Part shown: piece by piece, positions 1-6,910 of the stretch
Position numbering within the stretch: the first letter of the stretch is position 1
How the letters are laid out: every line of letters begins with the position of its first letter
Assembly (NCBI GenBank): GCA_945869365.1
Contig: CAMBOW010000067.1
Location: 1-10,814 of the forward strand
Source: Flavobacterium psychrophilum
GTDB lineage: Bacteria > Bacteroidota > Bacteroidia > Flavobacteriales > Flavobacteriaceae
Reading direction: 5' to 3'
Length of the DNA stretch: 10,814 bases
Translations under genes and position numbers: made by a program
The notes under the pieces: generated by a model
What the model saw: the letters and a program-made list of their open reading frames with translations, nothing else
What the model was told of the DNA's origin: nothing
Databases searched by the model: none

Positions 1-904
1 TGCGTTCGGCATGGAGGAATTTCTCTAAATTGTCTTCTACCCCAGCCATTTGAATAATGCCTTGGTTGGCCAACAAACGACCGCGGTAAGTGTCTTTGAT
101 TACGTTGGGCTGCTCGTAGATTTCTTTCATCATGAAATGATCGTAACCGGCTTTTTCTATTTGTTCCAAATTCATTTGCAATTCCTGAATATAGGGATCA
201 ACCAATGAATCGTCTTTAATTTTTCTGATTTTTAAGGGCTTGTGCAAACGCACGATGGCCATTTCTTCGTCTTCCAAATAAATCGCGTTTGACGTGTATT
301 CTATAAATGGAGAGGCATCCGATGCAATAAAAAACTCATCAACGCCCACCCCAATTGCCAAGGGACTTCCTAGGCGGGCAACGATAATTTCGTTGGGTTT
401 TTTCACATCAAAAACACAAATGGCATAGGCGCCAACCACTTGTTTTAAAGCAATTTGAACAGCTTTGCCGAGTTTAAGCTGGTGTGTTTTTTGAACGTCT
501 TCTATTAAATTAATCAACACTTCGGTATCGGTGTCTGAATGAAATACATAACCGCGGTTCATCAATTCCTTTTTTAAAGGCGCATAGTTTTCGATGATGC
601 CATTGTGAATAATTGCTAATTCACCCGAATTGGATAAATGCGGATGTGAATTCACATCGTTAGGCACACCATGGGTAGCCCAGCGTGTGTGGCCCATACC
701 AATAGTGCCATTTATGGTGATTTCAGTTGCCGATTTGGCTTCTAAATCTGACACTTTTCCTTTGGTTTTAGACAATTTCATGTCTTGGCCATCGTACAAC
801 ATGATTCCCGCACTGTCATAGCCGCGGTATTCCAATCGTTTTAATCCTTTAATGATAATGGGATAAGCTTCTCTTTTCCCGATGTATCCAACAATTCCAC
901 ACAT
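1..904 (-). CDS. glmS: Glutamine--fructose-6-phosphate aminotransferase (isomerizing), N-terminal 301 residues, cut by window edge
   Basis: GlmS converts fructose-6-phosphate and glutamine to glucosamine-6-phosphate, the committed cytoplasmic step towards UDP-GlcNAc for peptidoglycan and lipopolysaccharide. The protein opens with MCGIVGYIG, so Cys2 becomes the N-terminal nucleophile of the class II (Ntn) glutaminase after Met removal; this fixes the start at 904. Family motifs follow in order: RLEYRGYDSAGI, GHTRWATHG, NSHPH, IIHNGIIENY and SDTDTE. The visible part covers the whole glutaminase domain (about residues 1-220) and the start of the linker, including a DHFMMKEI stretch. The family is about 610 residues, so both SIS sugar-isomerase domains lie outside the window. 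The start is only 9 bases after the stop of the DUF4270 gene, so it is probably the third gene of a leftward operon. There is no room for a glmS ribozyme leader. The reading frame is intact as far as seen. Confidence 0.97.
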   Translation of the reverse strand, partial: MCGIVGYIGKREAYPIIIKGLKRLEYRGYDSAGIMLYDGQDMKLSKTKGKVSDLEAKSATEITINGTIGMGHTRWATHGVPNDVNSHPHLSNSGELAIIHNGIIENYAPLKKELMNRGYVFHSDTDTEVLINLIEDVQKTHQLKLGKAVQIALKQVVGAYAICVFDVKKPNEIIVARLGSPLAIGVGVDEFFIASDASPFIEYTSNAIYLEDEEMAIVRLHKPLKIRKIKDDSLVDPYIQELQMNLEQIEKAGYDHFMMKEIYEQPNVIKDTYRGRLLANQGIIQMAGVEDNLEKFLHAER

Positions 905-913
905 ATCTATATA

Positions 914-2599
914 TTATTTAGGTTCTGTATAATAGATGGTTAATTTCAATTTTTTGTTTTCCGGATCTCCAACAGGTAGGTTCGATCCGTATAAAACGGT
1001 TCCTAGCATATTGGCAACACTCATTGTAGGCGCTTCAGAAACGGTTTGCGTGCCGGTAATGAAGGAGTTTTTTAAGCGCTTGTTGGTGACTACTCCAATG
1101 TTTTCGGTAACTACCACGCCCAATTTTACATTGGTCGAATCCGAGTATTTAATCAAGTTGCGCAAGTGATTGGTAATCCTGATTTTATATTGTGTACCGC
1201 GTCCATCGGCATCTTTGGTAATGATTCCTCCGTGCACATTTTTGGCCAATTTGGGCTGCAAAGAATTGGCATATTGATCGGTATAATAGTCCAAAACCGG
1301 GCGTTTATTTTTTATGTCATACAGGTAAATTCGATTGGGCTCATAGGCCACTGGACTTCCTGTGTTCATGGTCTGGTTGTCGATGCTAAAGGTTATTGCC
1401 GCATCATTCACTACCAATTCTTTCCGGCGGTACTTTTCGCGCAATTCGTCTAATTCGTCAGGAACATTGTTGGGCGTATTTACTATTACACCGTCGGTAT
1501 AGCGAAATAAATCTTCGGGATTAAATAAATTGATAATGGCCATAGATCCTTCGGCACCGCCTTTTACATACAATTTTGCGTCACCAGTAGTTGAATTCCC
1601 GGGCAAAACAGCCGTATAATTGGGAGAATTAGTTTGCTCCAATAAACTCACCGAATTTCCGGATAAATTTAATACAATTGATTTTTGAACTTTTTCAGGT
1701 AACGGGGTTACTGGGTCGTTATCCGGAGCACTTTCGTATTGCTTATAACTAATGGTAATGGATCCGCCTTTGAAGTTGAGCAAGGCTAAATTTCCGGGAG
1801 AAGTTCCTGCATTATCCACTTTAAAATAGAGCCCTCTGAAATATTCTTTAAATATATTATTGTTGAGCAATTTCCCAGCGGGCGCTTCAAATATCTTATT
1901 TTTAAAGAATGTTTTGTTGAGTTTTAAGTGCATGGCGGGCACTTTGCGCACAATGGATTCTACACCCTCAGCAGAAGTTTTCAATTCGTTGTATTCGGAG
2001 TTACTAAACAAAAAAGCGGTATTTTGATTGTCAGCAGGATCATCGTTTAATAAAGTTCCTTTTACCGCATCAAAATCGGCATTTTGATTGGTGTAATAAC
2101 TCTGAACCGATTGCGTGCTGCTGGTTGGATCCAAGTCGCGAATATAATAGCCCGATTCGTATACTTTTAAATCAAAATTGGCATCAGCTGGGCCATAAAT
2201 AGAATCTAATTCGTAGGTGCCCACACCCAAACTGCTGGTTTCTGTTTTGGTGCTAAAATAGGGGATGGTTAAGTACACACTATCAATTTCGGGACTTAAG
2301 GCTACATCAAACGTTGGGTTTAATACCGCCAATTGAATTTGCGTAGCAAAATGCGCTTTGGTTAACCCAAAAACAGGGTTGTTATAGATTCCCAAGGCAT
2401 TTACCGGTAAATTTTTGGAATCCATTGCGCCCAAACCCTGGTTGTAGGCCAATGCGTCATAGGAGGCAGGAGTGCCAAACTCAAAACTGGTGTCGCCCAC
2501 AATATCAGATCCAACTTCATTGTAGGTGCTGTCGCAGGATATCACAGAAAAACCAAAAATAAGAACAAGAAAATAGGGGGCCAAAATTCGTGTATTCAT
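914..2599 (-). CDS. DUF4270 family lipoprotein
   Basis: This 561-residue protein has a clear lipoprotein signal: Met, a basic residue, a hydrophobic core at about residues 6-20 and a lipobox V19-I20-S21-C22, so Cys22 should be acylated. The mature start CDSTYNEVGSDIVGD resembles the Asp/Glu-rich start followed by GSDI(I/V)GD that I know from Bacteroidota DUF4270 proteins. The rest looks beta-rich with alternating hydrophobic residues (for example DSVYLTIPYFS, GSITISYK, KLTIYYTEPK at the C terminus) and no catalytic motif I recognise. Its function is unknown; it should sit in the outer membrane, facing the periplasm or the surface. It lies between a GT5-like gene (17-base gap) and glmS (9-base gap), which suggests cotranscription. 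My memory is that this neighbourhood recurs in Flavobacteriia, but that was not checked here. Confidence 0.88.
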   Translation of the reverse strand: MNTRILAPYFLVLIFGFSVISCDSTYNEVGSDIVGDTSFEFGTPASYDALAYNQGLGAMDSKNLPVNALGIYNNPVFGLTKAHFATQIQLAVLNPTFDVALSPEIDSVYLTIPYFSTKTETSSLGVGTYELDSIYGPADANFDLKVYESGYYIRDLDPTSSTQSVQSYYTNQNADFDAVKGTLLNDDPADNQNTAFLFSNSEYNELKTSAEGVESIVRKVPAMHLKLNKTFFKNKIFEAPAGKLLNNNIFKEYFRGLYFKVDNAGTSPGNLALLNFKGGSITISYKQYESAPDNDPVTPLPEKVQKSIVLNLSGNSVSLLEQTNSPNYTAVLPGNSTTGDAKLYVKGGAEGSMAIINLFNPEDLFRYTDGVIVNTPNNVPDELDELREKYRRKELVVNDAAITFSIDNQTMNTGSPVAYEPNRIYLYDIKNKRPVLDYYTDQYANSLQPKLAKNVHGGIITKDADGRGTQYKIRITNHLRNLIKYSDSTNVKLGVVVTENIGVVTNKRLKNSFITGTQTVSEAPTMSVANMLGTVLYGSNLPVGDPENKKLKLTIYYTEPK

Positions 2600-2616
2600 G
2601 TGCGTTTAAAAAGAGT

Positions 2617-3423
2617 TTATAGAACCAAATCTTTGTAAAAGTTAGTATAAGCTTGTGCAAATTCTTCTTTCGTGGCGAAAGATAAAAAAGGTTTGCCCGA
2701 TGATTCTATATGTTTTGTTAAACTTGAAGACAGGTTTTCTGAGGCAATAATCACTGCATCAGAATGATTTATCGAAGCTTTTATGATGTTGTCATAGGAT
2801 GGCTCGGCCAATTCGGCAATGGCTGAACTCGGCACCCCATCAAATTGTATTTTATTGATCAATTCACTGTTTAAATTCCCGTCAAACGACTGGCTGTAGA
2901 CCGAAGTCACAATTTTCGTGTCGGCAAACAAGGCTTCGTCTTTGTAAAAATGCTTCATGTAGATGGGCAATAAAGCAGCCATCCAACCGTGCACGTGAAT
3001 GATATCGGGTACCCAATTTAGTTTTTTTACCGTTTCAACCACGCCTTTGGCAAAGAAAATAGCGCGTTCGTCGTTGTCTGCAAACAGCACTCCTTCTTCG
3101 TCGGTGAAAGTGGCTTTGCGTTTGAAGTATTCGTCGTTATCGATAAAATATACTTGGATGCGCTCTTTTGGAATGGAAGCTACTTTTATAATTAACGGCA
3201 TGTCTAAGTCATTGACAACTAGATTCATACCCGACAAACGAATTACCTCGTGTAACTGATGCCTGCGCTCATTAATGTTTCCGTAACGGGGCATGAAAAT
3301 TCGAATTTGTCCGCCTTGATCATTGACCATTTTGGGGACATCATAAGACATCAAAGACACCTCGTTTTCTGCTAGATAAGGCACCACTTCAGATGATACG
3401 TATAATATCCTCTTTTCCTCCAT
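2617..3423 (-). CDS. Glycogen/starch synthase-like protein, GT5 N-terminal domain only
   Basis: The 268 residues match the N-terminal Rossmann half of glycogen/starch synthase (GT5). It opens with KRILYVSSEVVPY (GlgA: ASEVAP), then RIFMPRYG at about 42-49, and WVPDIIHVHGW ending at Trp147, the equivalent of the GlgA HAHDW segment, with H143, H145, G146 and W147. Full GlgA is about 480 residues with a C-terminal GT1-type domain; that half is absent here and the ORF ends cleanly. The GlgA motif KTGGL, which helps bind ADP-glucose, should follow SSEVVPY, but the sequence there is LAENEVSLMSYDVPKM. Catalysis of glucan synthesis therefore looks unlikely; a sugar-nucleotide sensing, binding or regulatory role is possible but unproven. 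It is first in the leftward unit with the DUF4270 gene and glmS, and is read from its own promoter-like box. Annotation as glgA would overstate what is seen. Confidence 0.85.
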   Translation of the reverse strand: MEEKRILYVSSEVVPYLAENEVSLMSYDVPKMVNDQGGQIRIFMPRYGNINERRHQLHEVIRLSGMNLVVNDLDMPLIIKVASIPKERIQVYFIDNDEYFKRKATFTDEEGVLFADNDERAIFFAKGVVETVKKLNWVPDIIHVHGWMAALLPIYMKHFYKDEALFADTKIVTSVYSQSFDGNLNSELINKIQFDGVPSSAIAELAEPSYDNIIKASINHSDAVIIASENLSSSLTKHIESSGKPFLSFATKEEFAQAYTNFYKDLVL

Positions 3424-3460
3424 AAGATTGTTACTTTATTTGTTGTCAATAAAAATCACG

Positions 3461-3491
3461 CAAAATTACAAAAATTTATGCAGTTATGAAC
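3461..3491 (-). promoter_or_regulatory. Predicted Bacteroidota promoter for the leftward GT5-DUF4270-glmS unit
   Basis: On the minus strand TAATTTTG (3468 to 3461) is an exact match to the Bacteroidota -7 box TAnnTTTG. About 19-20 bases upstream lies a poor -33 element (GTTC/AGTT in place of TTTG). The predicted start of transcription, a few bases beyond 3461, would give a leader of about 30-35 bases before the ATG at 3423. The call rests on pattern matching only. Confidence 0.55.
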
Positions 3492-3507
3492 TAATAACTT
3501 AAGTTTG
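3477..3507 (+). promoter_or_regulatory. Predicted Bacteroidota promoter for panC and following genes
   Basis: TAAGTTTG at 3500-3507 matches TAnnTTTG exactly, and TATG at 3477-3480, one base from TTTG, sits exactly 19 bases upstream, the usual spacing. Transcription should begin near 3511, giving a leader of about 20 bases before the ATG at 3532. This also argues against using the TTG at 3505, inside the box, as the panC start. The element interleaves with the divergent promoter. Confidence 0.6.
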
Positions 3508-3531
3508 CCTCTTATTTTTAAGGATTCATAC

Positions 3532-4380
3532 ATGTTGATTTTTGCTAAACAAGCCGATTTGGTTGCACACCTTAAAGCACATTCAAATCCAAAATCTTCG
3601 ATTGGTTTTGTTCCCACCATGGGCGCGCTTCATCAAGGTCATTTATCTCTTTTGGAAGCATCCATGCAAAATAACAGCCTTACGGTCATCAGCATTTTTG
3701 TAAATCCTACACAGTTTAACAATCCCGAAGACCTGAATAAATACCCTCGGACACTCGAAAACGACATGAAACTCATAGAAGGCGTTTCTCCCGAAATCCT
3801 AGTATACGCACCTGCTGTTGAGGACATATACACTGGCAAGGCCATGGCCGAGTCCTATGCGTATGATGGATTGGAGACGGTGATGGAAGGTGAATTTCGA
3901 CCAGGACATTTTGATGGCGTTGGCACGGTAGTAAAACGCCTATTCGAAATTGTGAAACCCCAAAATGCCTATTTTGGCGAAAAAGACTTTCAGCAGCTGC
4001 AAATCGTTAGGAAATTAGTCCAAAAACTACAACTCCCTGTTGCTATAATTCCCTGCCCAATATACCGAGAAGCCAATGGCTTGGCCATGAGTTCCCGCAA
4101 CGAAAGACTTTCGGCTGAAGCACGAAAAGAGGCCGCGATTATATATGACACCTTGCTTTTGGCCAAAAAACAATTTGAGCAACACGAGCCGCAAGCCATA
4201 ATTGATTGGGTGAAAAGTCAATTTGAAGCCCACCCGCTTTTTGAATTGGAGTATTTTACAATCGCCGATGAACAGCAGTTATTGCCTTGCATGGTGAAAG
4301 AATCAAACAAAAAGTACCGCGCATTTATCGCGGTTTTTGCCAACAAAATTCGATTGATCGATACGATATCATTAAATTAA
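3532..4380 (+). CDS. panC: Pantoate--beta-alanine ligase (pantothenate synthetase)
   Basis: PanC joins pantoate and beta-alanine with ATP to make pantothenate, the precursor of coenzyme A, in the cytoplasm. The 282-residue protein has the usual length and the nucleotidyltransferase signatures: [12 protein letters not shown] with the HxGH motif at 34-37, SIFVNPTQF, the [12 protein letters not shown] segment, FGEKDFQQ with G149-E150-K151-D152, and AMSSRN at 185-190 as the KMSKS-like loop. I chose the ATG at 3532 because [10 protein letters not shown] fits the family start and the alternative TTG at 3505 lies inside the predicted promoter. It is followed 16 bases later by panD, which supplies its beta-alanine substrate, and heads the rightward gene run. 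Confidence 0.97.
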   Translation: MLIFAKQADLVAHLKAHSNPKSSIGFVPTMGALHQGHLSLLEASMQNNSLTVISIFVNPTQFNNPEDLNKYPRTLENDMKLIEGVSPEILVYAPAVEDIYTGKAMAESYAYDGLETVMEGEFRPGHFDGVGTVVKRLFEIVKPQNAYFGEKDFQQLQIVRKLVQKLQLPVAIIPCPIYREANGLAMSSRNERLSAEARKEAAIIYDTLLLAKKQFEQHEPQAIIDWVKSQFEAHPLFELEYFTIADEQQLLPCMVKESNKKYRAFIAVFANKIRLIDTISLN

Positions 4381-4383
4381 TTT

Positions 4384-4391
4384 TACCTTTG
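4384..4391 (+). promoter_or_regulatory. Promoter-like TAnnTTTG box just upstream of panD
   Basis: TACCTTTG at 4384-4391 matches the Bacteroidota -7 box. It lies in the 16-base gap between panC and panD, with the panD ATG 5 bases after it. No good -33 TTTG is seen at the expected distance (ATAC at 4361-4364). If it is used, transcription would begin at or within a few bases of the panD ATG, giving a near-leaderless message in addition to readthrough from panC. Confidence 0.45.
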
Positions 4392-4396
4392 CGCCC

Positions 4397-4747
4397 ATGC
4401 AAATTCAAGTAGTAAAATCAAAAATACACCGGGTAGTTGTAACCGGAGCCGATTTAAATTACATCGGCAGCATTACCATTGACGAAGCACTCATGGAAGC
4501 AGCCAATCTAATAGAAGGCGAAAAAGTTTCTATTGTGAACATTAACAATGGCGAACGTTTAGAAACCTACGTCATCAAAGGCAACCGCAACAGCGGCGAA
4601 ATTACCCTAAACGGACCTGCTGCGCGGAAAGTGCAAAAAGGTGACATTATTATTATTATCGCCTACGGCATACTCGATTTTGAAGAAGCCAAAACATTCA
4701 AACCTTCGTTGGTTTTCCCAAACGAACTCAACAATTCACTTGCCTAA
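4397..4747 (+). CDS. panD: Aspartate 1-decarboxylase (proenzyme)
   Basis: PanD decarboxylates L-aspartate to beta-alanine, the substrate of PanC. It is made as an inactive chain that cleaves itself between Gly24 and Ser25 to form the pyruvoyl group; here Y22-I23-G24-S25 is in place. Other active-site residues are at their usual positions: Lys9, Thr57-Tyr58 (in LETYVI), and Asn72 followed by G-P-A-A-R77. The [10 protein letters not shown] segment matches the GDxVIIISY strand of the family, and the length of 116 residues is close to normal (about 115-127). The position directly after panC is the classic pantothenate arrangement. The last codons overlap the probable start of the next gene. Confidence 0.97.
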   Translation: MQIQVVKSKIHRVVVTGADLNYIGSITIDEALMEAANLIEGEKVSIVNINNGERLETYVIKGNRNSGEITLNGPAARKVQKGDIIIIIAYGILDFEEAKTFKPSLVFPNELNNSLA

Positions 4748-5714
4748 TAAATTGAAAAAGCAGCTCAATAAATGGCTCTCTATTCTACTACCTATTGCCT
4801 TAGGAGTTTACTTAACCTTCCACGCTTACAACCAATTTTCGAGCGCACAACTGCAAGAAATAAAAGGGTATTTTGAGCACGCTAATTACAACTACATTAT
4901 GTTGGCTTTAGTCATTGCCATTTTCGGAAACATGTCCCGAGCCTATCGGTGGAAATACTCCTTAGACCATTTGGGGTATACCACTACTTTTGCCACCAAT
5001 TATATGGCCATCAATATTTGTAATTTACTCAATTTGACCGTGCCCAAATCGGGAGAAATTTCTCGGGCGGTTATCCTTAAAAAATACAACAGCATTCCTT
5101 TTGACAAAGGATTTGGAACCGTTGTCGCCGAGCGAATCTTAGACGTTTTGGTGTTATTGTTGTTTATTATCACTGCTTTTTTTATACAATTCTCGGTAGT
5201 TAAATCATTTATTTTAGATAAAATTCCGGCCGAAAAAGCCTTGATTACGTTGGGGGTTTTAGTTGTTTTTGGTTTGGGAATTGCGGCGCTTTTTTATTAT
5301 TCGAAAAATAAATTTATTTTGAAAATAAAAGGAAGATTAGCCGGCTTGCGCGATGGGGTTAGCACGCTCATCTACATGAAAAACAAGGGCTGGTATTTGG
5401 CGCATACCTTATTTATTTGGCTCTCCTATGTGCTCATGTTTTATTGCACCTTATTTGCCTTGCCACAAACAAGTTCTATTCCCTTTAGCGCTGTAGTTAC
5501 TGCCTTTGTAGTGGGCAGTATTGCAATTGCATTTACCAACAGTGGGTTTGGATCCTACCCGTTTATGATTGCAAAAATATTGGCCGTATATGGCATAGCC
5601 GAAACTGCCGGAAATGCATTTGGCTGGATCGTTTGGAGTTCCCAAATGTTTTTGGTTTTGATTCTTGGCTTGCTGTCTTTTTTATTTTTACCACTCGCAA
5701 ATCGCAGCCGATAA
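4740..5714 (+). CDS. UPF0104 / lysylphosphatidylglycerol synthase transmembrane-domain protein
   Basis: This is an integral inner-membrane protein of about 324 residues with several hydrophobic segments (near 12-30, 45-60, 133-155, 170-190, 225-245, 255-275 and 290-320). It carries marks of the family related to the flippase half of MprF: RAYRWKY after the second segment, PKSGEISRA with P102, G105 and E106, and [11 protein letters not shown] with E131-R132. The soluble aminoacyl-transferase domain of MprF is missing, so lysyl-lipid synthesis is not expected; lipid or isoprenoid-linked transport is possible but unknown. No in-frame ATG precedes the first membrane segment except one at 4641 deep inside panD, which would add an unlikely 33-residue extension. 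The TTG at 4740 (overlapping panD by 8 bases) or the TTG at 4752 is therefore the probable start. Confidence 0.85.
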   Translation: MPNKLKKQLNKWLSILLPIALGVYLTFHAYNQFSSAQLQEIKGYFEHANYNYIMLALVIAIFGNMSRAYRWKYSLDHLGYTTTFATNYMAINICNLLNLTVPKSGEISRAVILKKYNSIPFDKGFGTVVAERILDVLVLLLFIITAFFIQFSVVKSFILDKIPAEKALITLGVLVVFGLGIAALFYYSKNKFILKIKGRLAGLRDGVSTLIYMKNKGWYLAHTLFIWLSYVLMFYCTLFALPQTSSIPFSAVVTAFVVGSIAIAFTNSGFGSYPFMIAKILAVYGIAETAGNAFGWIVWSSQMFLVLILGLLSFLFLPLANRSR

Positions 5715-5764
5715 TTTTATATCTTGCTTCCCGTTTATCACCCTCTAAATTTTATTTTCAGTTT

Positions 5765-6907
5765 ATGAAAAACATAGTCATTGCTAGTGTTTGTCTTTGT
5801 TTTAGCAGCGCATTTGCACAAAAAATAACCGACACCCTTGTGTCAAAAAAACTTAACCAAGAACGGGAAATCACCATAGGATTACCAGCTTCGTATGCCC
5901 AAAACCCCACTAAAAAATATCCTCTTGTGGTGGTATTAGACGGCGATTATTTGTTTGATGCCTTTCAAGGCGCACTCAATTATGGCGCCTATTGGGATGA
6001 TTTACCTGAAACCATTTTGGTTGGCATTACGCAAAACAAAAACGACGAACGCAGCTACGATTGTGGTGCAGATGATCTTACTGGTTTGCCCGATGCCGAA
6101 GGAAAAAAATTCTTTGAGTTTATAGGCCTTGAACTGCTGCCTGCTTTGGAAAAAGAATTTCGTCTTGCACCACTAAAAATTATAGCTGGACACGACATTA
6201 CCGCGGGGTTTATCAACTTTTATTTGTACAAAAATCAACCGTTGTTTGATGGCTATATTTTGTTGAGTCCGCAATTGGCCAATGGGATGACCGAGCAACT
6301 GCCGCAACGATTGCTTGAAATTCAAAAGCAATTATTTTACTACCAAGCCACAGCCGATGGCGATTTAAAATCCATTCAAAAAAGCACAAAATTATTGGAC
6401 GAAAATATTGTGACCTTGCACAGTGCAACGCTAAATTATAAGTACGACGAATTTAAAGGGCTTTCGCATTATTCGTTAGTTCCGCAAGCGATTCCGAGTG
6501 CTTTGTATCAGTTTTTTGCAGTGTATCAGCCCATTTCTATGAACGAATTTAACGACAAGATTGCGGTTTTGCCTTCGGGTTATGTAGATTATTTAACCCA
6601 AAAATACGAACTGCTCGAAAAAACATTACACATCGAAATTCCTATACGAGTGAATGATTTTAAAGCCATTGAAGCTGCCATTTTAAAAAACAAACAATAC
6701 GAAGAATTTGGCAAATTGGCCGAAATCTCCAATAAATATTACCCCAAATCCATGCTAAGTGACTACCACTTGGGCATGATGTATGAAAATATGGGCGAAT
6801 TCAAAAAAGCAGCAAAAGCCTATCAAAAAGCCTATCAAAAACAGGATATTGGCAGCCTCACCAAAGACATGATGCTCGACAAGTCAGACGAATTAATGAA
6901 GAGATAA
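5765..6907 (+). CDS. Exported esterase-like alpha/beta hydrolase with Asp in place of the nucleophile Ser, plus C-terminal TPR-like repeat
   Basis: The 380-residue protein starts with a signal peptide (MKNIVIASVCLCFSSAFAQ, cleavage near A18-Q19), so it acts in the periplasm or outside. The fold matches the putative esterase (esterase D / IroE-like) family: an early beta-sheet with REITIGLPASY, then YPLVVVLDGDYLF and ETILVGITQN. At the nucleophile elbow, where the family has GHSxGG, the sequence is G142-H143-D144-I145-T146-A147, so the catalytic Ser is Asp. A candidate catalytic His is kept in GLSHYSLVP (H235). Residues about 332-358 look like one TPR unit (YHLGMMYENMGEFKKAAKAY). It may be an inactive relative, or use Asp as nucleophile as in epoxide hydrolases. 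The substrate is unknown. I chose the ATG at 5765 because it gives the signal peptide. radA begins 3 bases after its stop. Confidence 0.85.
   Translation: MKNIVIASVCLCFSSAFAQKITDTLVSKKLNQEREITIGLPASYAQNPTKKYPLVVVLDGDYLFDAFQGALNYGAYWDDLPETILVGITQNKNDERSYDCGADDLTGLPDAEGKKFFEFIGLELLPALEKEFRLAPLKIIAGHDITAGFINFYLYKNQPLFDGYILLSPQLANGMTEQLPQRLLEIQKQLFYYQATADGDLKSIQKSTKLLDENIVTLHSATLNYKYDEFKGLSHYSLVPQAIPSALYQFFAVYQPISMNEFNDKIAVLPSGYVDYLTQKYELLEKTLHIEIPIRVNDFKAIEAAILKNKQYEEFGKLAEISNKYYPKSMLSDYHLGMMYENMGEFKKAAKAYQKAYQKQDIGSLTKDMMLDKSDELMKR
6815..6838 (+). repeat. Perfect 12-base tandem duplication inside the hydrolase gene
   Basis: AAAGCCTATCAA occurs twice in direct succession (6815-6826 and 6827-6838), followed by a further AAA. 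In frame it encodes KAYQKAYQK in the second helix of the TPR-like unit. The unit is a multiple of three, so gain or loss would keep the reading frame. It is short and may be chance in a helix-coding region. Confidence 0.8.
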
Positions 6908-6910
6908 GCC

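Noticed and set aside
905..913. Possible glmS ribozyme or leader control
   Set aside because: Only 9 bases separate glmS from the preceding stop, so there is no space for a ribozyme; none was seen within the upstream gene.
3505..3531. In-frame TTG upstream of panC as an alternative start adding nine residues
   Set aside because: It lies inside a TAnnTTTG promoter box, and the extra residues do not fit the usual PanC N terminus; the ATG at 3532 does.
4644..4660. ATT triplet run as a microsatellite
   Set aside because: It encodes the conserved Ile-rich strand of PanD (GDIIIII) and needs no repeat explanation.
4641..4739. ATG inside panD as the start of the membrane-protein gene
   Set aside because: The extension is read in another frame of a conserved gene (panD) and has no family resemblance; it would overlap panD by 107 bases.
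5718..5727. TATATCTTGC as a promoter box before the hydrolase gene
   Set aside because: It is one base too long for TAnnTTTG and has no upstream TTTG at the right distance.
5633..5764. Upstream start of the hydrolase gene inside the membrane-protein gene
   Set aside because: The ATG at 5765 gives a clean signal peptide; the extra 44 residues are out-of-frame readings of the previous gene.
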